DNA of 33,831 bases, from contig JAAXUC010000011.1 in assembly GCA_013336225.1 (NCBI GenBank), forward strand, positions 1 to 33,831, read 5' to 3'. The notes under the pieces are model-generated. The model was not told where the DNA came from. It saw only the letters and a program-made list of their open reading frames with translations, and searched no databases. Within the stretch, counting starts at the first letter, position 1; each line of letters opens with the position of its first letter. Positions 7,454 through 14,529 of this stretch are shown piece by piece. Origin of the DNA: Candidatus Moraniibacteriota bacterium. GTDB taxonomy: Bacteria; Patescibacteriota; Minisyncoccia; Moranbacterales; GWC2-37-73. The position numbers were made by a program, and so were the translations under genes.

Positions 7454-7505
7454 ACGAGAAATTTCATTGACCGCAGACATAAACTGACCTTGGGTCAGTT
7501 TTTTT
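7420..7505 (+). promoter_or_regulatory. Candidate attenuator: antiterminator versus terminator
   Basis: CCAAGGTCGGTTT (7420-7432) can pair with AAACTGACCTTGG (7481-7493) over 13 bp including one G-U. That pairing consumes the 5' arm of the terminator AACTGACC / GGTCAGTT (7482-7489, 7493-7500). A ribosome stalled on the Phe/Trp codons at 7394-7411 would leave 7420-7432 free, while one reaching the stop at 7453 would cover it. This is the classic attenuation geometry. The controlled gene would be the one at 7730, about 225 bases downstream. Confidence 0.5.
7482..7505 (+). terminator. Intrinsic terminator of the leader transcript
   Basis: An 8-bp perfect stem AACTGACC / GGTCAGTT with loop TTG and a run of seven T. 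Confidence 0.85.
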
Positions 7506-7564
7506 ATTGTTATTTAAAAATCAAGTGCACATCGTTTGCTTTGTTTGTTTCCTTTTTAGGCACA

Positions 7565-7680
7565 TTTTTGTTTCACCTGCTTTCTCTTGAGAGCACATTC
7601 GTAGCCGAAAATCTATGGCTACTCACTCGGACCTCGCTCTCGCTCGCTACGGCTTCAATAAAAAACAGGTGAAACAAAAA
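7565..7680. repeat. Foldback element A (family of five)
   Basis: A perfect 15-bp terminal inverted repeat (TTTTTGTTTCACCTG at 7565-7579 with its complement at 7666-7680) encloses an inner hairpin GTAGCC / GGCTAC (7601-7606, 7617-7622) with loop GAAAATCTAT. GTTTCCTTTTTAGGCACA at 7547-7564, just before it, matches the left end of the other members, so this may be one element nested beside a fragment of another. It lies between the leader terminator and the 7730 gene. Most similar to element E at 28861. Confidence 0.75.
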
Positions 7681-7729
7681 CCGTGTAGTGCATGTGACTA
7701 ATCAAATACATTGCCAAAAGGAGGCAAAA

Positions 7730-8056
7730 ATGAATGAGGAAAAAACAAGATTCATGGAGTTTAGGGCACTGGGGAATAATTGTTTGGATTGTGGTTTCAG
7801 CTTGTCTGGCCGTATGCACACAGTTGGCAGCGAAATTTGCTTGAAAATTGAGCAGGAACTTCGCGGAGGGACTTTAGATATTGATATTCAAAATGACAGA
7901 ATTCATTTTGTTTTCGGGGGAGTCACTATTGGTTTCTCTGAAAGACCAGAAAGGCTCTCAGCCATTAAGCAAATGCTTGAGATGGGAAGGCAGCTTCTTT
8001 GTCAGCCATACCAGGACGCCAACTCAAGCGGTTTTGCCTTAATGGTGAGAGATTGA
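7730..8056 (+). CDS. Small soluble protein of unknown function with strong SD
   Basis: 108 residues. The ATG at 7730 is chosen because AAAAGGAGG (7716-7724) lies 5 bases upstream; a longer in-frame start at 7688 would ignore this site. The protein has a CLDC pair near its N-terminus (NNCLDCGFSLSG), a central beta-rich part (TLDIDIQNDRIHFVFGG) and a helical C-terminal part. There is no signal peptide or membrane helix. The family is not recognised. It sits downstream of the aromatic leader and terminator, so its expression might depend on attenuation, and a strong terminator follows it. A strong Shine-Dalgarno is unusual among its neighbours. Confidence 0.7.
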   Translation: MNEEKTRFMEFRALGNNCLDCGFSLSGRMHTVGSEICLKIEQELRGGTLDIDIQNDRIHFVFGGVTIGFSERPERLSAIKQMLEMGRQLLCQPYQDANSSGFALMVRD

Positions 8057-8081
8057 TCTTGAAAAAAATGGGACAAAAAAC

Positions 8082-8113
8082 AAAAAGGGGTTTGAAAATT
8101 CAAACCCCTTTTT
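8082..8113 (+). terminator. Intrinsic terminator after the 7730 gene
   Basis: AAAAAGGGGTTTG pairs with CAAACCCCTTTTT across AAAATT, ending in a T-run. Symmetric enough to work in both directions. Confidence 0.9.
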
Positions 8114-8134
8114 TCTATGCTTTTTTGATGGATA

Positions 8135-8143
8135 TGATATAAT
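8135..8143 (+). promoter_or_regulatory. Extended -10 promoter of the por cluster
   Basis: TGATATAAT upstream of porG, with a predicted leader of about 25 bases before the ATG at 8176. Confidence 0.6.
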
Positions 8144-8175
8144 GATGGATATGAATTTGATAATAAAATACATAC

Positions 8176-8748
8176 ATGAAACTAAACAAAAATACTTTTG
8201 AAATAATTTTCTTTGCGCGAGGTGGACAGGGAGCCAAGACTGCTTCTGAACTTATTGCGCATGCAGCTGTGCGTGAGGGAAAATTTGTGAAAGCCTTCCC
8301 ATTTTTTGGGCCTGAAAGATCTGGCGCGCCGACCAAAATGTTTTTGCGGGTGTCTGACAAAGAAATCAGAACGCAGGAACCAGTGACTGATCCTGATGTG
8401 GTGGTGGTGCTGGATGAAACAGTTATGGACTCTCAGGATGTGGCCAAAAATTTGGATCAGCATGAAGTGCTCATTGTAAATTCAACCAATGACAAAGAAA
8501 CAATCAGAAAAAGAGTGCCACATTTTGAAGGTTCAATTCACGCTGTTGATGGTAATGGAATTTCCGCTGACATCATTGGAAAACCAAATCCAAATATGGT
8601 GCTCATTGGTCATTTGATCAAGATTTCAGAAATTGTTTCCCTGGAAAGTGCAGCAGAAATTTTTCGCGAAGTTTTCACGGAAAAAATCGGCAAAGATCTG
8701 ACCGAAAAAAACATCAAAGCCATGGAAGCTGGATACGACTCGTTGTAG
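8176..8748 (+). CDS. porG: 2-oxoacid:ferredoxin oxidoreductase, gamma subunit
   Basis: 190 residues, the usual length of PorG. The start FEIIFFARGGQGAKTASELIA is the family hallmark (GRGGQG-type), followed by GPERSGAPTKMFLRVSD and DPDVVVVLDE. The gamma subunit helps form the CoA-binding face of the four-subunit pyruvate/ketoisovalerate:ferredoxin oxidoreductase, which decarboxylates a 2-oxoacid to acyl-CoA with reduction of ferredoxin. It is first in the order G-D-A-B, as in the archaeal and Thermotoga-type enzymes. Pyruvate versus branched 2-oxoacid specificity cannot be settled from sequence. No Shine-Dalgarno. Confidence 0.93.
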   Translation: MKLNKNTFEIIFFARGGQGAKTASELIAHAAVREGKFVKAFPFFGPERSGAPTKMFLRVSDKEIRTQEPVTDPDVVVVLDETVMDSQDVAKNLDQHEVLIVNSTNDKETIRKRVPHFEGSIHAVDGNGISADIIGKPNPNMVLIGHLIKISEIVSLESAAEIFREVFTEKIGKDLTEKNIKAMEAGYDSL

Positions 8749-8759
8749 AACAACGAGAA

Positions 8760-8890
8760 TGTCAAAATCCAAATGACAAATTTCAAATAAATGTCTTAAT
8801 GATTCAGCGAATGAGAATTAAGATTTAGGATTTTAGATTTTATTTGATATTGAGATTTTGGAATTTGGATTTAAAATCTGAAATTATTCG
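8760..8890. repeat. AT-rich dispersed repeat, copy 1
   Basis: The spacer between porG and porD. It contains AAAATCCAAATGAC (8764-8777), whose exact complement occurs in copy 3 at 12476-12489. AATTTGGATTT near its right end gives it an internal inverted repeat. No ORF is supported here. Confidence 0.6.
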
Positions 8891-8917
8891 TGAAATTAAA
8901 TAAATAAGAAAACCAAT

Positions 8918-9178
8918 ATGGAGAAAGGCGGTATAATTAAACACGATTTAAGCAAGTCACCTAAGACGGGAGATTGGGCATATGCAAAGCCTGAAGTTGA
9001 TAAGGACAAATGCATTGGCTGCGAGACATGTGCAATGTATTGTCCAGATGGTTGCATTGAAATGATCAAACATAAAGAAGATGCAAAAAATAAAGCTGAC
9101 ATTGACTATGAATTTTGCAAAGGCTGTGGAGTTTGCGAGCAAGTCTGCCCCGTCAAAGCAATTTCCATGCGGAAATAA
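8918..9178 (+). CDS. porD: 2-oxoacid:ferredoxin oxidoreductase, delta (2[4Fe-4S]) subunit
   Basis: 86 residues. Two ferredoxin motifs are complete: CIGCETCAMYCP and CKGCGVCEQVCP, each CxxCxxCxxxCP, binding two [4Fe-4S] clusters. The N-terminal GDWAYAKPEVD is typical of PorD rather than of free ferredoxins. The subunit passes electrons from the catalytic A/B core to external ferredoxin. It lies between porG and porA but is separated from both by AT-rich spacers of 160-170 bases, unusual for genes of one enzyme. Confidence 0.93.
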   Translation: MEKGGIIKHDLSKSPKTGDWAYAKPEVDKDKCIGCETCAMYCPDGCIEMIKHKEDAKNKADIDYEFCKGCGVCEQVCPVKAISMRK

Positions 9179-9180
9179 CC

Positions 9181-9320
9181 TTGAAATTTTGAATTCTGAA
9201 TTTCGAATTTTGAATAAAATAAGAATGACATAATGTTTTAAACATTTGAAAATTAAATAATTAAAAATTGATTAAAAATTCAAAATTCAAAATTAAAAAT
9301 TAAAAATTTGATAGACTTAA
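9181..9320. repeat. AT-rich dispersed repeat, copy 2
   Basis: The spacer between porD and porA, made of iterations of AAAATTC-like units. In reverse complement it aligns with copy 3 through a TTTTTAATCAATTTT core and the spaced motifs AAATGTTT, TGTCATT and ATTTTATT. No coding potential is seen. Confidence 0.6.
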
Positions 9321-9339
9321 TTTATATCATCTTGAAATA

Positions 9340-10518
9340 ATGAATAACAAAACCATAAAAAACAAAACAAACATTAAGGCCTTGAATGGTGGTTATGCGA
9401 TGGCGGAAGCTCTGCGTCAGATTCATCCTGATGTGATGGCGGTATATCCAATAACCCCGCAAACCACAATCATTGAAACATATGCCAAGATGAAAGCGGA
9501 TGGTTTGGTCACAACTGAAATCATTCAAACTGAATCTGAGCATTCTGCCATGAGTGCAACCATCGGCGCTTGCAGCGCTGGAGCGCGCGCGGTGACTGCT
9601 TCCAGTTCGCAAGGACTTTTGCATATGGCTGAAACTTTGCCGGTTGTCAGTGGCTTAGGACTTCCAATTGTGATGTGTGTTTCTTCAAGAGCACTTTCTG
9701 CTCCACTTAACATTCACGGGGAACACGGCGATGTGATGGCAATTCGCGATTTTGGATGGGTGCAAATCTTCAGTGAACAAGCTCAGGATGCCTATGACAA
9801 CACCATAATTGCCCTCAGACTGGCCGAAATGGCGGGGGTGCCAGTTATGCCCATTATGGATGGTTTTCACACCTCGCACACCACAGAGCGCGTGGAAGTG
9901 CTTGAGGATGAAATTGTGGCCTCTTTTGTCGGGGAAAGGCAGGCTGAAAATGCTTTGACTGATCAAGAAAATCCTGTAACCATCGGAACTTTGGCTCTGC
10001 AGAACACATATTTCGACTTCAAGATTGATCAGGAGAAAAACATGCAAAAAACCAAGACTTTATACAAAAAAATCTGTGCTGAATATGGCAAAATTTCAGG
10101 CAGAAAGCACGGTCTCTTTGAAGCATATAAAATGAAAGATGCTGAAAACGTGATTGTGATGATGGGCGCCACAGCTGGCACAGTCAAAGACACGGTTGAT
10201 GCACTGCGCGCTGAAGGTAAGAAAGTTGGACTTTTGAAAATAAATTTATTCAGACCATTTCCATATAGGGAAGTGGGCGCCGAGCTTTCACATGCCAAAA
10301 ACATTGCTGTGCTTGATCGCGCCATGGCCTTCGGATCATTCCCACCACTATTCCAAGATATCTTGACCAGCATGCAAAGTGCCGGCAGCAAAAAGCATGA
10401 CATCGCCAGCTATATCTATGGCATCGGCGGTCGCGACACCATGCAAGCGCACATCGAAAAAGTTTTCAAAGATTTGGAGGATGGAGAGATTTCAAATAAA
10501 ATAAAATACTTGCAATAA
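9340..10518 (+). CDS. porA: 2-oxoacid:ferredoxin oxidoreductase, alpha subunit
   Basis: 392 residues, the normal length for PorA. The N-terminal domain carries GGYAMAEALRQIHPD, YPITPQTTIIE and TESEHSAMSATIGA, the motifs that contact the thiamine diphosphate pyrimidine and form the active-site channel; ASSSQGLLHMAE follows. The middle and C-terminal domain has VIVMMGATAGTVKD and INLFRPFPYREV, as in the transketolase C-terminal fold. Together with the beta subunit it makes the catalytic centre. The stop lies 5 bases before porB, so these two are certainly co-transcribed. Confidence 0.95.
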   Translation: MNNKTIKNKTNIKALNGGYAMAEALRQIHPDVMAVYPITPQTTIIETYAKMKADGLVTTEIIQTESEHSAMSATIGACSAGARAVTASSSQGLLHMAETLPVVSGLGLPIVMCVSSRALSAPLNIHGEHGDVMAIRDFGWVQIFSEQAQDAYDNTIIALRLAEMAGVPVMPIMDGFHTSHTTERVEVLEDEIVASFVGERQAENALTDQENPVTIGTLALQNTYFDFKIDQEKNMQKTKTLYKKICAEYGKISGRKHGLFEAYKMKDAENVIVMMGATAGTVKDTVDALRAEGKKVGLLKINLFRPFPYREVGAELSHAKNIAVLDRAMAFGSFPPLFQDILTSMQSAGSKKHDIASYIYGIGGRDTMQAHIEKVFKDLEDGEISNKIKYLQ

Positions 10519-10523
10519 AAAAT

Positions 10524-11426
10524 ATGAATAAAGAACTTACAAAAAAATTATCAGCGGGACATGCGACTTGTCAGGGATGTGGAATTCCGGCAATTGTGCG
10601 AGCAGTGCTTGGGGCAACTGACGAGCCAGTGATTGTGGCCAATGCCACTGGTTGTCTTGAAGTGACCACCACCATCTATCCATACACGGCCTGGAAAGTT
10701 CCATATGTGCACAGTGTGTTTGGAAATGCAGCGGCCACAGCTGCCGGGATTGATGCAGCGCAAAATGCACTTGTCAGAAGTGGAAAGATAAAAAAGAAAG
10801 CGAAAGTTGTCGTTTTTGGAGGAGATGGTGGAACATATGACATTGGACTGCAAGCACTTTCTGGCGCGCTGGAACGTGGACATGATTTCTTGTATGTGTG
10901 TTATGACAATGAAGGATATATGAACACTGGCGGACAGCGCTCTGGCGCAACTCCATATGGAGCTAACACGGAAACTGCTCCAGCTGGCGAAACTTCTTTT
11001 GGAAAAGCGCAACAAAGAAAAGATTTAATGGAAATTGTAAACGCTCATGGCATCAAATATTTGGCGCAATCAAATGTGGCATTTATTCATGATCTCAAAA
11101 AGAAAGCCAAAAAAGCTTTGGAAACAGAAGGTCCATCATTCTTGCTGGTGTTGCAACCGTGCACTCAACTTTGGAAATTTCCAACTTCGCAGTATGTGGC
11201 AGTGGGGAAATTGGCCACCGAAACAAACTTTTGGCCACTCTATGAAATTGAAGATAGAAAATATACAATCAACAACATTGTCAAAACTCCCAAGCCAATC
11301 GAGGAATTTCTAAAGACGCAAGGACGCTTCAAGCATCTTTTTAGCGATAAGAATAAAGAGGTGATTTCGAAAATACAATCTGAGGTCGATAAAAACTGGG
11401 AAAAATTGCAGAAGAAATGTATCTAG
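10524..11426 (+). CDS. porB: 2-oxoacid:ferredoxin oxidoreductase, beta (TPP-binding) subunit
   Basis: 300 residues. Cysteines C16, C19, C44 and C213 (TCQGC, TGC, QPC) fit the four ligands of the proximal [4Fe-4S] cluster. The thiamine diphosphate/Mg2+ motif is GGDGG (99-103) through DNEGYMNTGGQ (128-138). ATPYG and the Lys-rich C-terminal extension are as in archaeal-type PorB. All four subunits appear intact, so a functional enzyme is expected in a strictly or largely anaerobic cell. Confidence 0.95.
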   Translation: MNKELTKKLSAGHATCQGCGIPAIVRAVLGATDEPVIVANATGCLEVTTTIYPYTAWKVPYVHSVFGNAAATAAGIDAAQNALVRSGKIKKKAKVVVFGGDGGTYDIGLQALSGALERGHDFLYVCYDNEGYMNTGGQRSGATPYGANTETAPAGETSFGKAQQRKDLMEIVNAHGIKYLAQSNVAFIHDLKKKAKKALETEGPSFLLVLQPCTQLWKFPTSQYVAVGKLATETNFWPLYEIEDRKYTINNIVKTPKPIEEFLKTQGRFKHLFSDKNKEVISKIQSEVDKNWEKLQKKCI

Positions 11427-11498
11427 TATTTCGTATTTTGTATGAATGCAAAAAACCTTTATATTATACTTTATACATAATACAAAATACATAATACT
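11425..11498. repeat. Inverted repeat after porB
   Basis: AGTATTTCGTATTTTGTAT (11425-11443) pairs with ATACAAAATACATAATACT (11480-11498) at 17 of 19 positions, and the left arm starts at the porB stop. No T-tract follows; it may act as a weak terminator or mRNA stabiliser. Confidence 0.55.
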
Positions 11499-11509
11499 AA
11501 TCCGGATGC

Positions 11510-11538
11510 TTGTCAAAAAGGCTCAATAAAGGTATTAT
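11510..11538 (+). promoter_or_regulatory. Promoter TTGTCA-17-TATTAT upstream of tRNA-Thr
   Basis: Good -35 and -10 boxes with 17-base spacing. The transcript would run through the foldback at 11596-11670 before reaching the tRNA at 11721, giving a long 5' leader. Confidence 0.5.
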
Positions 11539-11595
11539 AAAGGTGTATCATAAATCAAAGAATGAAAATTTTTCTGCGAAATTAAACTCGAACTT

Positions 11596-11670
11596 AATAT
11601 TTTTTTAACTGAAATTTTTTGTGGTCACGCGAGTCCCGCGCAAGGAACAAAAAATTTCAGAAAAAATATT
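11596..11670. repeat. Long AT-rich foldback before tRNA-Thr
   Basis: The left arm 11596-11622 and right arm 11647-11670 are complementary over 24 bp with one 3-base bulge. The loop holds a smaller CGCG/CGCG hairpin. It does not carry the loop motif of the five-member family, so it is listed separately. Confidence 0.6.
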
Positions 11671-11720
11671 AGTTCTCAGACAGTAATTTCTTGAAAAATT
11701 TTATTCTTCGATTTACTTTT

Positions 11721-11793
11721 GCCGTCTTAGCTCAGTTGGTAGAGCGGTACACTCGTAACGTACAGGCCATCGGTTCAATCCCGGTAGACGGCT
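11721..11793 (+). tRNA. tRNA-Thr (anticodon CGT)
   Basis: A complete cloverleaf of 73 bases: acceptor GCCGTCT/AGACGGC, D arm GCTC/GAGC with GTTGGTA, anticodon loop CTCGTAA, T arm ATCGG/CCGGT with TTCAATC. The CGT anticodon reads ACG (Thr). The closing pair of the anticodon stem is an A-C mismatch (positions 31-39). CCA is not encoded. Confidence 0.93.
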
Positions 11794-11843
11794 CAGCATT
11801 TGTGTGGGATGTTTCGTGTATTCCATACGTAATACAAGATACT

Positions 11844-11867
11844 AAATACATAATACATAATACATAA
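11844..11867. repeat. TAATACA tandem repeat before the rubrerythrin gene
   Basis: About three copies of the 7-base unit TAATACA, ending 5 bases before the ATG at 11873. They fill the position where a Shine-Dalgarno would be expected. Confidence 0.6.
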
Positions 11868-11872
11868 CCAAT

Positions 11873-12394
11873 ATGAAAACTTGGATTTGTGAAATTTGTG
11901 GAGATGCGTACATTGGAGAAGGAAAACCAACCAGTTGTCCTTTTTGTGGAGCGCGACATGCTTTTATTAAAGAGGGAAATGTTGCTCATCCTGTGGTTGA
12001 AGTGAAGGAAGCCCTTTCTGAGCTTACGGTGAAAAATTTGCAAGAGACTTTGCAATTGGAGCTTGAAGCCAATGCAATCTATTTATGCATGGCTGGTAAA
12101 ACTGATTCCTATGAAATCATGAAGATGTATAAGCGTTTGGCAAAAGTTGAAATGGAACATGCCATCATTTGCACTAAGATCATGCAAATTCCAATGCCAG
12201 AAACTCAGACGAAAGAATGCAGCGACGATGACATTGCAAATTTTCAAAAAACTCTGCAGCTTGAAGATCACGCTGCAAATTTATATGCTGAATTTGCAAA
12301 AACTTCAGTTGAAAAACATGTGAAAATCATGTTCACCGCCCTTAATCAAGTGGAAACTGATCACATAACCCTGATAAAAAATTATCTTCAATAA
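11873..12394 (+). CDS. Rubrerythrin-like protein, rubredoxin domain first
   Basis: 173 residues. The N-terminal rubredoxin-like knuckle has C6xxC9 and C22xxC25 (CEIC, CPFC). A ferritin-like four-helix domain follows (about 50-172) with diiron ligands in the expected places: E63/E65 in LELEANAIY, E93xxH96 in VEMEH, E131 in LEDHAANLY and E161xxH164 in VETDH. Classical rubrerythrin has the domains in the opposite order; this reversed order is known in other anaerobes. It reduces hydrogen peroxide using electrons from NAD(P)H or rubredoxin and would protect iron-sulfur enzymes such as the neighbouring oxidoreductase. Confidence 0.9.
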   Translation: MKTWICEICGDAYIGEGKPTSCPFCGARHAFIKEGNVAHPVVEVKEALSELTVKNLQETLQLELEANAIYLCMAGKTDSYEIMKMYKRLAKVEMEHAIICTKIMQIPMPETQTKECSDDDIANFQKTLQLEDHAANLYAEFAKTSVEKHVKIMFTALNQVETDHITLIKNYLQ

Positions 12395-12404
12395 TTTTTT
12401 ACAG

Positions 12405-12521
12405 GAATTTTTAATTTATAATTTGAAATTTTTAATCAATTTTAAATTAGTAAATGTTTTAATTTTTAAAATTTTGTCATTTGGATTTTATTAAAAATTT
12501 CAAATTTCAAATTTCAAATTA
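12405..12521. repeat. AT-rich dispersed repeat, copy 3
   Basis: Shares TTTGTCATTTGGATTTT with the complement of copy 1 and its overall order with the complement of copy 2. It ends in three tandem AAATTTC units (12495-12515) that run up to the ATG of the next gene. Confidence 0.6.
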
Positions 12522-13268
12522 ATGTCAGTTTGGATTTATACTATTGCAAGTGTTTTGTTGGTAAGTGCTGTGTCATTGATCGGTGTCGTGACGATTTTTT
12601 TTGGCGAAAAGAAGCTGAACAGCATTCTGCGTCTTTTTGTTAGTTTTTCAGTCGGCGCACTTTTGGGCGACGCCTTCATTCACCTCATCCCGGAAGCGTT
12701 TGAAAGTGGAAGTTTGCTTGTCTCAGCTTCCATTTTGGGTGGAATCTTGTCATTTTTTGTGCTCGAAAGATTCATTCATTGGAGGCATTGTCATGAGGTT
12801 GGATGTGAAGAGCATGGGCATGCTTTGCCATATGTCATTCTGTTTGGAGATGGCTTGCATAATCTTATTGATGGTGTCATTATCGGAGCCAGTTATTTGG
12901 TGAGCATTCCAGTTGGAATTGCAACAACGCTGGCAGTTGTCTTTCATGAAATTCCACAGGAAATTGGGGATTTTGGAACTCTTTTGTATAGTGGTTTTTC
13001 CAAGACCAAGGCTTTGCTTTGGAATTTTGCAAGCGCGCTGACGGCGGTTGTTGGCGCAGTCATGGTGCTGCTTGTCAGTTCGCAATTTGAGTCAGTGACG
13101 AAAATATTGATTCCTTTTGCAGCTGGGGGCTTTATTTATATCGCAACAGCTGATATGATTCCAGAGCTTCATAAGCACAAGGCTCACAAGCTTTCGGAAA
13201 CGATAAAACAAGTCTTCTTTTTCGTTCTCGGAATTGCAATCATGTATGCCTTGCTTGCGCTTGAATAA
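12522..13268 (+). CDS. ZIP-family divalent metal transporter
   Basis: 248 residues with about eight membrane helices. The metal-binding motifs of TM4 and TM5 are present: H113-N114-LID117-G and H142-E143-IPQE147. A cytoplasmic loop between TM3 and TM4 is rich in His and Cys (HWRHCHEVGCEEHGH, 86-100), as in many ZIP importers that buffer or sense Zn or Fe. It likely imports Zn2+ or Fe2+. Its position after rubrerythrin suggests iron supply, but this is only context. There is no Shine-Dalgarno; the upstream sequence is a 7-base tandem repeat. Confidence 0.9.
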   Translation: MSVWIYTIASVLLVSAVSLIGVVTIFFGEKKLNSILRLFVSFSVGALLGDAFIHLIPEAFESGSLLVSASILGGILSFFVLERFIHWRHCHEVGCEEHGHALPYVILFGDGLHNLIDGVIIGASYLVSIPVGIATTLAVVFHEIPQEIGDFGTLLYSGFSKTKALLWNFASALTAVVGAVMVLLVSSQFESVTKILIPFAAGGFIYIATADMIPELHKHKAHKLSETIKQVFFFVLGIAIMYALLALE

Positions 13269-13283
13269 TATTGGAGTTCTATT

Positions 13284-14385
13284 ATGAAAGAAATCATTGA
13301 ACAACTTGAAATCATAAAAAATAAGCTCCCGCTGCTGCGGGACTATCTTTGACGTTGCCCAGAAAACAAAAAAAATTGCCCAGCTGGAAAAGAAAACTTT
13401 CGAAGAAGGTTTTTGGAATGACAATCAAAAGGCGGCCAAAATTTCTCAAGAACTTGAACTTTTGAAGAATGAAGTTGCTGCGCTTGAAAATATCGAAAAA
13501 AAGACCACTGAACTTTCAGAATTGATTGAGCTTTTTGAAGTGCCTGAAGAACAAGAAAAACAACAAATTGAAAAACAATTCAGTGAACTCCAAAAAGAAT
13601 TTGAAGCGTTGGAGTTTAAATCCTTATTGGGAGGTGAATATGATCAAAATGATGTCATCTTGGCAATTCGCTCTGGCGCTGGCGGCGTGGACGCGCAGGA
13701 TTGGGCACAAATGTTGGAAAGAATGTATTTGAAATGGGCTGAAAAAAATGGTTTCAAGGCGGTGATGGTGGAAGAAACCAAGGGCGCTGAAGCAGGCATC
13801 AAAAGTGCAACCATGGAAATTTCTGGCGCCTATGCTTATGGATATTTGCAAAGTGAAGCAGGTGTGCATCGACTGGTGAGACTTTCGCCATTCAATTCTG
13901 ACAATTTGCGTCAAACATCTTTTGCGATTGTGGAAATTTTGCCAGTGATTGAAGAAATCGCTGAGGTTGTCATATCCGCTCAAGATTTAGTGATTGACAC
14001 CTATCGAGCCTCGGGGGCTGGCGGGCAGCATGTGAACACCACTGACAGTGCGGTGCGCATCACACACACCCCGACCAATATTGTGGTGACCTGCCAAAGC
14101 GAACGCTCACAATTGCAAAACAAAGAGCAAGCGATGAAAGTTTTGAAAGCGCGCATTCATCAACGCTATTTGGAAGAGCAAAAAGCTGAAAAAGAAAAAT
14201 TGCGCGGCGAATATAAAAGTGCGGAATGGGGAAGCCAGATCAGGTCATATGTGATTCATCCATATAAGATGGTGAAAGATCATCGCACAAAATTTGAAAC
14301 CAGCGACGCGGAAAAAGTGTTGGAAGGGGATTTGCAAGGATTTATGGAAAGTTTTTTGCGTTGGCAAGCAAGCAATGACAAATAA
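13284..14385 (+). CDS. prfB: Peptide chain release factor 2 with programmed +1 frameshift
   Basis: The product is 366 residues, like the E. coli protein, made from 13284-13349 and 13351-14385. It starts at ATG 13284 with a weak TGGAG site 8 bases upstream. The first 22 codons end at CTT followed by an in-frame TGA; skipping one T continues as GACGTTGCC into the long frame. The SPF stop-recognition tripeptide (VRLSPFNSD) identifies an RF2 that reads UGA/UAA, and GAGGQHVN is the universal peptidyl-tRNA hydrolysis loop. Because RF2 ends translation at UGA, low RF2 favours the frameshift, giving autoregulation. Active RF2 argues against the UGA-as-glycine code of some CPR lineages. Confidence 0.95.
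13341..13353 (+). other. prfB programmed +1 frameshift site
   Basis: GACTATCTTTGAC holds the canonical slippery CTT-TGA-C. The E. coli stimulator AGGGGG just before it is replaced here by GCGGGAC, a weaker anti-SD match. Confidence 0.9.
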
Positions 14386-14394
14386 GAATTCTTG

Positions 14395-14403
14395 TGCTAT
14401 AAT
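14395..14403 (+). promoter_or_regulatory. Extended -10 promoter upstream of ftsE
   Basis: TGCTATAAT, starting 10 bases after the prfB stop. It would give ftsE its own transcript with a leader of about 120 bases. Confidence 0.5.
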
Positions 14404-14458
14404 AAAAAAAGATAAGCATTGTTATGGTGCTTGAAATTTCATCGCTTGCTTCAAGTGA

Positions 14459-14504
14459 AAGATTACTTTCGCTTGCGGACTCGCTAGAAATTATAAGTAA
14501 TCTT
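14459..14504. repeat. Inverted repeat in the ftsE leader
   Basis: AAGATTACTT (14459-14468) pairs perfectly with AAGTAATCTT (14495-14504). The enclosed TTCGCTTGCGGACTCGCTAG resembles the GC-rich part of the foldback elements, so this may be a decayed relative. Confidence 0.55.
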
Positions 14505-14529
14505 GCCGAGAAATAAAAAACAAAAAAAT

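Noticed and set aside
7490-7672. 60-codon ORF across the leader terminator and foldback element A
   Set aside because: It spans a terminator and an inverted repeat, has no ribosome site and no family resemblance.
8760-9320. Small genes in the AT-rich spacers of the por cluster
   Set aside because: No start with a ribosome site and no sustained reading frame; the sequence is repetitive.
13284-13352. In-frame TGA early in prfB as a pseudogene, sequencing error or selenocysteine codon
   Set aside because: The CTT-TGA-C context and the continuation in the +1 frame are the known programmed frameshift of RF2.
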